Of a stretch of 64,000 nucleotides of DNA, positions 55,662 through 64,000 are shown one piece after another. Position 1 is the first letter of the stretch, and every line of letters starts with the position of its first letter. A model generated the notes under the pieces. It had not been told where the DNA came from. It was given only the letters and a program-made list of their open reading frames with translations, and searched no databases. This DNA is from Coniochaeta sp. PMI_546 (Eukaryota; Ascomycota; Sordariomycetes; Coniochaetales; Coniochaetaceae): NCBI GenBank assembly GCA_021432605.1, contig MU271149.1, positions 1,426,001 to 1,490,000 of the forward strand, given 5' to 3'. The translations under genes were made by a program, and so were the position numbers.

Positions 55662-56751
55662 ATGGCTACATTAGTACGAGGGACTGCTTTCATCACCGGT
55701 GCAGCATCAGGTACGGTGAAACTCACCCACGCCAACCTCACCACGAGTCTCACACGACATAACAATCACTATAATACAAAGACTGACCAAAAACCCCAGG
55801 CATCGGCCAATACACAGCCCTCTCCCTAGCCCGCCACGGCATCCAGCGCCTGGCCCTGGCGGACATGAACATCGCCGCCCTCAAGAAATCCAACGCCGCG
55901 CTCTCAGCCAAGTATCCCGCAGTCGAGATCCTGAGCCTCGAGATGAACGTGCAGGACCACGGCCAGGTCCGCGCCGGCATCGCGGAGACGGTCCGGAAGT
56001 TCGGCCGGCTCGATATCGCGGTCAACAATGCCGGTATCGGGGGCAGTGGTGCCAAGACACACGAGATTGCCGAGGACGAGTGGTTGAAGGTTGTCGATGT
56101 CGATCTCAATGGGGTGTGGAGGTGTCAGAGGGAGGAGTTGGGGGTTATGCTTGGGCAGGAGTAGGTATTTGTCTTGGTGCAACCTGGGGATGAGGTGTGG
56201 TCTTTCGGGGTGATGGGTTGACTGACGCTGTGAGTAGGGATCTTGGCCCCAGAGAAGGACGCGGCCGCATCATCAACGTCGCGTCCATGTATGGGCTTGT
56301 CGCGCCCTGCCATACCATGGCGCATACGGCGTATGCTGCGGCCAAGCACGGGGTTATAGGTCTGACGAAGGGAGATGCGAACTCATATGGGAGACAGAAT
56401 ATTCGGATCAACGCAATATGTCCTGGGTATGTTGGTTCTACCATCTGACCTCATGATTTGAAACCGGGTTGTTAGCTGACGTGCTGTGTGGCAAGTTATG
56501 TCGAGACCCCGTTGATCCGCGCTTCCATGAGCCTGGACTCGGGCTCACCGCTGGCGCTGGACATTGAACGTACGCCGCTCAAGCGCATGGCAACGATGGA
56601 AGAGGTATGTTAACACCGCGATCAATTTGAGTGGTGGTGTGATGGCTGATATGTGCAGATTGGCGACACAATTATGTTCATGGCTTCACCGTTGAGCAGC
56701 TTCATGCATGGAGCTGCACTGGTGGCAGATGGAGGATTCACAAGCAATTAG
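55662..56751 (+). CDS. Short-chain dehydrogenase/reductase
   Basis: Five exons: 55662-55710, 55800-56160, 56238-56426, 56496-56604, 56659-56751 (266 aa), with all phases consistent. Classical SDR: TGAASGIG (12-19) binds NAD(P), LALADMN follows the second strand (an acidic residue there favours NAD), then VNNAG, catalytic Ser153 and the YAAAK motif (Tyr169, Lys173), and a C-terminal GGFTSN. A three-residue insert lies between Ser153 and Tyr169. The enzyme would oxidise or reduce a hydroxyl or carbonyl of an unknown small molecule. No signal peptide, so cytosolic. Confidence 0.9.
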
Positions 56752-57079
56752 ACATTGGTTGGTGCGATGCTCGTACTCAGTCATCACACAACCGCCATCT
56801 GCGCGCTCTGGTAATTAGGTTGATACGAGACTGCTGAGCTCACACTTGACATAGACTAGACCACGATAGGTGATGGTGACAAGGGGCTCAGCTCGCAGGA
56901 AGATAGAATTGCTATGGCTGAAACGACTGTGCAAGTCACGCTGGCTGCAATACCCAAGCAAGTATGTGGCTTCACTCCCATGAGCACATATAGACACAAT
57001 CTCAACACCAAGGCTGATATCCCTTTCCAGTCCACAACGCCAACGCAAGTAATCACCCACAAACCAGACCTTGATATCA
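56752..57079. other. Convergent 3' region
   Basis: Between the SDR stop and the stop of the large regulator. No coding signal was seen. Confidence 0.5.
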
Positions 57080-60000
57080 TCAAAAGCTAAAGAAATCCAA
57101 CTCATGATTCCTCCCGGTCCCATTCCCATTCTGCTCCCCCGGCTGCCCCCCAGCAGCAGCAGCCGCCTTCTCGACACCCTGCACCAGCCCACTCAAGCTC
57201 GCAGGACTCAGGGCGTTCATCCCGCCCTCACTCCCCATCCACTCCATTCCCCCATTCCCACTCTCATTCAGGCCCCCATCCGCCTTCCTGCCCCCAGCCG
57301 ACACCCCGTTCACATCCCCATGACAACTCCCCAAACTAGCACTCAGCCCCGCCCCAGCCTCATCAACAACCCCCTTCCCCTCCTTGCCACCACCACCACC
57401 CATCCACTCACTCATACTAACCTCATACCCCCCATGCTGCTCCATCCCCCCACCAAGCCCCCACCCATCCGACCCAGGCGTAACAAGGACATAATCCTCC
57501 CCGCCACCACACCCAGTCCTCCTCCCTCCCCCTTCCTCCCCCCCACCCTCGAAATCCACCGCACTCCCGCTCAGAAAATCGAGTCCAAACCCATTACTCC
57601 CGTCAAACAACCCGCCGCTGACACTAGCGGCATGGTGATGGTGATGCCCAGCCAACACACCAAAACTCCCACTCGACCCGGGCGGGGTCGGCCCGGCCCC
57701 GCCTTTGTTGGAGAACGGTGGCGGGGGGCGGGCGAACTCGCTGGCCCGTCGAGCCGGTGCGCCGGGGCGGCGCTTCTTGGACACCGGCGGACCCCCGCCG
57801 CCGCCGTCGCCGATGGAGGTGGAGGTGGAGGAGGGGTTCTCGCGCCGCTGGGGAACCATGGAGTAGATGTTGTCCGGGCTCGCGTTCCACCCGGCCGCCG
57901 CCGTGGGGGGTGTGAACATGACGCTTGCGCCCCCGCCCCCGCCGCCGAGGCCGAGGCCGCCAGATATGCCGGAGGCGGAGGCGGAGGCGATGGTGGGGTG
58001 GAAGTGTGTCAGCATCGCGGAGGCGCGGAAGGTGGTGCTGTCGTCCACGTCGGAGCGGAGCTGGACCAGGATGGCCTTCAGGAGGTCGTCCATCCGGGAC
58101 GCCGGCTGGTAGGTGTGGGCCATGTCGGAGATGGCGGCGGAGAGGATCTCGAGGTAGGCCAGGTAGGAGCGGCGGTCGGGCTCGGAGGTGGTCTGGTGGG
58201 CCAGGGCGGCGATCAGGGCTATGGCCGAGGTCCCCGCGTGCTGGATCCCCGTGACGCAGATCTTGCGGCCGTCGAAGCGCTGCCGGTGCTGCCAGAAGAT
58301 GCGCGACACGCGGATGGCCTGCTGGGTGCAGATGGAGCGCGACAGGGAGGTGCGGCTGTCGTCTACCAGGCTCTGGGGGTCGCCTAGGCCCAGGGAGGGG
58401 TGGGCGGCTGTTAGGGGGGTGTGGATTGTGTTGGGCAGGGGGGCGGTTGGGCTGGGGCGGTCGTGGGGGGGTTGATGGTGGTGCGGGGCGGTGGAGGTGG
58501 TGGTGGTGGTGGTGTGGGGGACGGACGAGGGGGAGGGGTGGGAGTTGGTGCTGCTGCCGTCCGAGGAGGTGATGGAGCCGTACTTGGCCCAGGGCCGGTG
58601 CAGGAGGATCATGGAGACGTGGTACTGCTGGTGCAGCAGGAAGAAGCTGAAAGGGGCGGACTTGATGTTGGCCGGCTTCCAGGTCAGGTGGTCGGGCAGG
58701 CGGCGGTACCAGTTCTGGAGCTGCCGGTCGAGGCTGATGACCTGCATGTAGGCGTTGTCCTCGGTCTCGTTGCTGCCGAACATGGTGGCGCTGGCGTCGT
58801 AGGCGCCGGCGCGGTTGCTGAGCTTGTGGTGGTCGCGCGTCTCGACGATCTTGCCGGCTATCTCCATCAGCTCGACGAGCTGCTCGTGCACCTCGATGTC
58901 GGTCGCCTTGGCGGTGCGCGTGCTGCCGTCGAAGCTGGAGGTGGCGGCGGCGGCGAGCATGGAGAATTTCTTGGAGAGAAGGTCCATGCCGATGTCCTGG
59001 CTCTTGATGCTGGTGGGCCGGCCCAGGAAGAGGGCCCAGTACTTGTCATAGAGGACGGCGGCGCGCATCACCTGGTGGCGGATCTGGATCTCGGTCTCTG
59101 GGATGTTGTCGCCGCGGCAGTCGAGATGCAGGCCGATGTCGAATGCAAGCCTGTTGGCCATGCCTGGAAACTTGTTAGTGACGAAGTCGGTGGGGAAGGT
59201 TCGAAGATATGTGTCTTACCTGAGTACATCCAACCGGTGTTGTCCCGGCCAATGCCGCACTCCATGTCACCGAGAATCAGAAGTGCCTGCACGCTGGGGA
59301 TGCCACCGGGTCTCTCGAGCTCGATATCAAGCATATACTTGGACTCCCTGTGGAAGGTACTCTCCCGGTTGCCGAGGGATATCCTCTGTATGTCCTCGCG
59401 GTCGAGGTCTGCGAACCGGTAGCCGCCTGCTAGAATGGTGATGTGGAGGAAGGAGGAGTAGAACTTTGGGTTCTGCGAGTCCCGGTCGGCCTCGAAGGCG
59501 GCTCGGTTGATGATTTGCAGCGGCGCGTTGTAGTAGTCCCAGAAGCAGTTCATCAGGTAGTCGTGGGTCTCTTGAGATAGGGACCGGATGATCCTCTCGG
59601 CGCGCCGGACCTGCTCGGCCGGCTCCCTCGTGTCAAAGGTGTCGTGAGACTCGGCATACACGTGGCTGTTTGCGGTGGGACCGAAGAAGCGGAACCTCCC
59701 GGACAGCTGGTCGAAGGAGAGGTTCCCCTTGGTGGAGAGCAAGCGGTGGACAATGTCCTCCTTCTTCGGGTCGAGATTGCGGAAGGGCGACGGCTCCTTC
59801 AACATGGGTTGGAAGGTCTGGCTGCTCGCCATGGCACTGTCCGACTGATCTGGGTCCTGGAGGCCAAAGTCGTCGTTGAAGGAGTCTGGCGGTGATGGCA
59901 CTTCATGGCTGCCGGACCGAAAGTCCTGCAGGTCGATGGACTCCTGTATGGGCTGTAAATCCTGGGTATCTTGCTGTTGCTGTTGGTCACTGTCGGATTG

Positions 60001-60476
60001 CTCGTTCTGCTGCTTAGCCTGAGCTTCCTGCCTCGTCTTGGGCGGGTGGACCGCTGGCGGCGGCTGGACACCTTGGTTCTTTAGCATGGACTCGAGGAGG
60101 TTGATCCGCTCTGACAGGGAGGACATGTAGGCTTTTGATATCGGTCTACAGCACGTCAGCAATGGGGAGCATGATGAAGTGGCTTCACTGTCAAATACCG
60201 TCTCCTCTCGTCGTCATTCTTGATGACACATTCTGTACCGCTCCTCTTACACTGGGTGCATTCGGACGCGCCCTTTGGCACGACACAGCGAATGCGTCTG
60301 TCTCGGCAGGAGGCACAGGCAACTGAGGCCCTGTGTCGGATCTGTTGCTTGGACTGTCTGGGTGCATGGACTCTCGGCGACACGTTCTCTTGCATCGATA
60401 TGTCGACGACAGCGTCCGGCAGGGACTTGCTCTCGGATCCGGTGGAAGTCATCTTGGTGGTTGTGAAGCTGGTCAA
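57080..60476 (-). CDS. Large Zn2Cys6 transcription factor with fungal_trans domain
   Basis: Three exons: 60476-60199, 60145-59220, 59163-57080 (1095 aa). Cysteines 54, 57, 64, 73, 76 and 83 form the C-x2-C-x6-C-x8-C-x2-C-x6-C cluster. A linker and coiled coil (YMSSLSERINLLESMLKNQG) for dimerisation follow. The central fungal_trans domain runs through the middle, with FRNLDPKKEDIVHRLL, LLILGDMECGIGRDN, the exon join at WMYSGMANRLAFDIGLHLD, and SFFLLHQQYHVSMILLHRPW. The C-terminal 300 residues are low complexity, with Gly, Ser and a His run, as in activation or regulatory tails. A homology-based identity (for example a carbohydrate regulator) cannot be assigned from memory. Four CTGGGG sites lie upstream. 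Confidence 0.87.
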
Positions 60477-62623
60477 TGCAGCTGTGGCAAAGGGGTTCAG
60501 CTCATCGACAGCAAGTGGGTTCCAAAGTGAGACCGTGGAATCGAGATGCTGATCGAATTAGTCGTGGATAAGTCAATACGACAGAATCACAACAGTAACA
60601 ATGAAGGGGCAGTGTTGTCGAGAGAACAATTTCACAAGGCGGGAGCAATTATCTCGGTGTAAAAGGGAGGCAGAAGCTTGTCGAACCCCTCCTCATGAAG
60701 TTCACAGGGGGGGGAGGGACAGGAAAATTATCAAGATGGACGCTTTTGGCGTCCGTGTAGATCCCAGCAAGTGTCACAAGCTACATCGTTAAACGTCTAG
60801 TCTGGTTTGGAACCGACTCAATGGAGTCCTGGTTTCTCGCCATGAGGGTGGTGGCAACGCACCACTTTCGCCTCGTCCTGGCCGTCTAGCCCCTTGTCGA
60901 GGACCCCGGACGGTCCATCTTTGGCGCTCGCGGTATCACGAGTGGACTTTCCAGGACGCTACTTGACTCTAGCGTGGTGCCGATAAATGAGGGCCTCCGC
61001 TTAGAATCTGGGGTCTGTAGTAGTGTAGGGCAGTCCGCCAGTCCGCCCGCGTGCCACGGGCCACCAGGTCTGGGGTTTCCAAGTCTGGGGTACGTAGCGT
61101 GGTCTGGGGAAACCAATGGCATGGCGTCGTCGAGGGCGAGAGAGAGAGGAGTCCGCGTAAGTTCGAGTGGACTCTGCCCCGTTCGTCCGCTTCACTACCG
61201 CTAGCCGCTCTCCAGCCGAATGATTATCCTGCCTCCCCCGCACGGGACACCGTCTTGGTGGGAGACACTCTGTACCCTGGAGGGAGAGGAATGCACTGTT
61301 AGAGTTGCCGTTATGCAGGTCAAGAAGGTCAAGAAAGGTCAGATTAGAAGATGACACCGCCGAAAGCCGGGATGGAATCCATCATCATCGTCCAATTGAA
61401 GACGCTGAAATGCGTGCCGATGCTGTGAAATATTGGCTGAAGGGGTGTGCTGACCTCGTTTTGATGCCACAAATGATGCAGAATGTTTGTTTTCGGACAA
61501 GTTCATCTCCTTCGCGTTGCTCTCAGCCCAAGATGCCTTGCCTCTTCTTGATGGGTTGGCAGGGTTGGCAGCAGCTTGGGATCCTCGGAACACTCCAATC
61601 AGGGCCGCGTCGATGGATCCAACCCCGCACTCCGAACTGATTCAGTGACAGGGACTGGCACCACATCGGATGACTCGCGGGGCACATCGAGCGAGATGAA
61701 TGCTACACTGTCACAGCAAGACGACCCGACGGTCGGGGTCGAGGTGTGGTCCAACAGTCCGGGGGGTCTTGTCCGTCCGGGGTTGATTGGGGTACAGATG
61801 TTCTGTTTGCAGAAGGGCTTAGCGTAGGAATACGGGTTGTCTCTTATTGGTTTACACGTAGCACTCACTCTCTCATTACTCACCAGTGAACATCGAACTG
61901 TGTGTTTGTTCCGCCGTGACAGGGACCTCAGTCGGGCTTTGATAAGGGTCCGGACGACCCGAGTACGGCGGAAGACCGGCATGCCCAATCCGTCACATAC
62001 ATAGTATCTTTACGCACTCATCGCCCGGTCAGAGTTATTTCCGGACGATGTTCGTGTATTCGATGAAAAGATGTACTAGTATCTATTATCAGTCTCAGGT
62101 CGGCTTGACCTTGTTCAACTTCGAATGTCATCACTGTGCGCACTTATGGCAGAGGCAGTTATAGATACACACGCTGGAAATGATTTCATCACGTAAGGTA
62201 CCGGAAATGGTCTGTACCTCGACGGCCAGGACAGAGAAAGCCCAGTCTGAGGGGTGCCAAGGACATCACGAGACACAGGGCCAATGCAGGATCAAGTCGG
62301 CAATTGGTATTGATTGGCAAATCCCAAGAAAAATCAGATGATCTCGCAACATTCTATGTACAAATCGCAAAGTGACAAAAAATAGACCAAGCTAAACAGA
62401 AAAGAACCAAGGTGGACGAAGCACCGAACGCATTCGGGCAAGCCGTCACCAGCAACCGGACGGCAGAAACAAGTTTCATGAGAAAGGAACAAGAGTCGAC
62501 CCCTCATCTAAAGGACCCCTCCCCTCACAGCTCTGACACGCACCCCACGCTCTCTGTATATGCCGACGACAGCAATGATTCACCGAGCAATAGCAGTCAA
62601 GCAGCCACACACACACACATTCT
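60477..62623. other. 2.1-kb intergenic region
   Basis: Promoter of the large regulator on the left and 3' flank of the monooxygenase on the right. Contains four CTGGGG motifs at 61007-61109 and a (CA)7 microsatellite at 62606-62619. No gene supported. Confidence 0.5.
61007..61109. promoter_or_regulatory. Cluster of four CreA-like CTGGGG sites
   Basis: TCTGGGG occurs at 61007-61013, 61069-61075, 61084-61090 and 61103-61109. CTGGGG fits the SYGGRG consensus of the carbon catabolite repressor CreA/CRE1. The last three lie within 41 bp, bounded by GGTTTCC and GGAAACC. They are 530-630 bp upstream of the large Zn2Cys6 regulator's start. Function is inferred from the consensus. Confidence 0.4.
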
Positions 62624-64000
62624 CTACTCGACGTCCCAATCGTGGTCGTGGTCGCGCACATACGTGCTGAGCCCCTTGACATCCCCCGTCGTGTTGGCCT
62701 TGACCTCGCCGTTGCCGAGGAAGGCGAAGCGATTGCCGTACCGGTATCGGATGTTGTAGTCCTCCAGTCGAGGCTCCTTTATCGTCTTGAGGAAGTGGAT
62801 TGTCTGTATTAGAGCGAAATGTCAGAAAGAGGATTTTAACTTGAGTCACTCGTGCTCTACAATGCAAAACTAGCCCCAACCAAATGGGGGCAAATAAGAA
62901 GTGAAAATGAGTTATGCATAGCCAGAGAGAAAGAAACAAGACTTACGCATCCGGGCCACAGGTATATCCTGTTCTTGATCTTGCCGTCCTTGAACCAACT
63001 CCGGCACTCCTCCTGGAACACCGTCGTCTTGTGGAACTCGTCAAAGTGCGCGTAGATGTCGTCCACCGCCTCCTGCTGCACGTCGATGGACCGGATGTGC
63101 TCGTGCTGGATCTTCCTCATCATCTTGACCGAGTACTCCACCGTCGTCTCGATCGACGGCAGCAGCGTGCCCGACGACCACGTGGCCCCCGGCCCCACGA
63201 TGGTGTAGTAGTTCGGGAACCGCGGCGCCGACACGCCCAGGTACAGGTTGACGTTGTCCCCCCAGTCCTCGTCCAGCGTCTTGCCGGCCCCGTTGACCAC
63301 CCTGAACGCCGGCCGGAAGGCGACCTTGAACCCCGTCGCGCACACGAGGATGTCGACCTTGTGCAGCTCGCCGTCCTCCGTGACGATGCCCTCGGGCTCG
63401 ATGCACTTGAGCGGCCCGAAGACGCACTCGACGTTGGGCTTGACCAGGGCCTCGAGGTATCCGTCTCCCGGCGAGATCCGGCGGCAGCCCGGCGACCACT
63501 TGGGGATGATGAACTCCTTCAGCTTCTCGTGTCCCGGGCCTATCCTCCGGTGCATCTCCTCCGTGATGTTCTTGCGCATCGTGTTGGACAGCTCCGAGTC
63601 CTGCTGGTACATGCCGAAGAGCGAGTTGATCTCGGCCTCGATGCGCTTGCGGAACATGAGGTAGTACTCCGGGTCGTCCTTGAACCTCCGCTTGTCCTCC
63701 TCGGTGAAGGTGTACTGCCGCTCCCCGGGCTTCTCGCCGGCGTCGCCCTTCTTCAGGTCCTGCTCGAGGACCCCGCCGCCGAACGGCGGGGAGATCCAGG
63801 TGGGCGAGCGCATGAACACCTTGAGGTCCTTGGCGACCTTCTGCAGCTGCGGCACGATCTGGACGCTGGTGCTCCCCGTGCCGATGACGCCGACGGTCTT
63901 ACCGCTAAAATCGACCGAGTGGTCCCAGTGCGCCGAGTGCATCTTGGGGCCGGCGAAGTCGTGGAGCCCGTCGACGTCGGGCCACACCCAGTTGTTGAGG
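62624..64000 (-). CDS. Baeyer-Villiger / FMO-type flavin monooxygenase, partial at window edge
   Basis: The gene enters from beyond the right edge; 62947-64000 and 62803-62624 are the last two exons seen here. It has LNNWVWPDVDGL, then the NADPH-binding VGVIGTGSTSVQIVPQL and the VFMRSPTW block, typical of class B monooxygenases that insert oxygen next to a ketone using FAD and NADPH. The last exon (TIHFLKTIKEPR to DWDVE) completes the C terminus. The N-terminal FAD motif lies outside the window. Substrate unknown; such enzymes often act in steroid, terpenoid or polyketide tailoring. The (CA)7 repeat just after the stop lies in its 3' flank. Confidence 0.9.

Noticed and set aside
57071-58387. 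438-codon plus-strand open frame, and 333 codons at 58421-59422
   Set aside because: Both are mirror frames of the GC-rich, low-complexity part of the minus-strand regulator. They are Pro/His/Gly-biased and have no domain.
40000-64000. Complete secondary-metabolite cluster
   Set aside because: Tailoring enzymes and two regulators are present but no PKS, NRPS, terpene cyclase or DMATS is in the window.
1-64000. Dispersed 5S rRNA genes, CRISPR arrays or intact transposons
   Set aside because: Scanned by eye for the conserved 5S core, regular spaced repeats, transposase motifs and long terminal repeats; none seen. Highly decayed repeats could be missed.

Overview
The window looks like nuclear DNA of a filamentous ascomycete (Pezizomycotina, probably Sordariomycetes-like). 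The evidence is short 45-90 nt introns with GTRAGT-type donors and CTAAC/CTGAC branch points, an intron-bearing tRNA-Leu, ascomycete-restricted families (HET domain, fungal rhodopsin-like membrane protein, Zn2Cys6 regulators, IKS1 kinase, GT32 SUR1-like transferase), monocistronic genes on both strands, and gene-poor gaps of 1-3 kb. An 80-base N run at 18718-18797 marks an assembly gap. No rRNA, CRISPR array or intact transposon was seen.

Layout. 1-10.2 kb is mostly conserved genes: tRNA-Leu(CAG), the oligosaccharyltransferase subunit SWP1, a SUR1/CSG1-like sphingolipid mannosyltransferase, a secreted amidase, a HET-domain protein and YAE1. 10.4-13.3 kb holds the most unusual part. An RBR-type E3 ubiquitin ligase on the minus strand is divergent from a small gene that, once its four introns are removed, encodes a tandem ubiquitin-like protein ending exactly in Arg-Val-Arg-Gly-Gly-stop. 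14-22 kb carries a GST, a tRNA-derived pseudogene, two MFS transporters and an AusD-like methyltransferase. 22-31 kb is sparse, with a rhodopsin-like membrane protein and a tiny Cys/His protein. 31-39.6 kb has a purine nucleoside permease-like protein, the IKS1 kinase, a second tiny Cys/His protein and a small secreted Cys-rich protein.

40-64 kb is accessory in character: a protein with a C-terminal Cys/His module, an SMT-like methyltransferase, a polytopic membrane protein with an apparent frameshift, an AflR-like Zn2Cys6 regulator, an FAD-linked oxidase beside an RraA-type aldolase, a STAND-type N-domain protein with a one-base disruption at its start, an SDR, a large Zn2Cys6 regulator, and a Baeyer-Villiger/FMO-type monooxygenase that runs off the right edge. 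These include many tailoring or catabolic activities but no PKS, NRPS or terpene cyclase, so no complete secondary-metabolite cluster can be claimed.

Best candidate for an undescribed system: the head-to-head RBR ligase and tandem ubiquitin-like gene, which would supply a modifier and its ligase from one shared 642-bp promoter. A HET-domain gene lies about 1.6 kb beyond the ligase. All splice models were worked out by hand from reading-frame continuity and family resemblance; no database search was possible.
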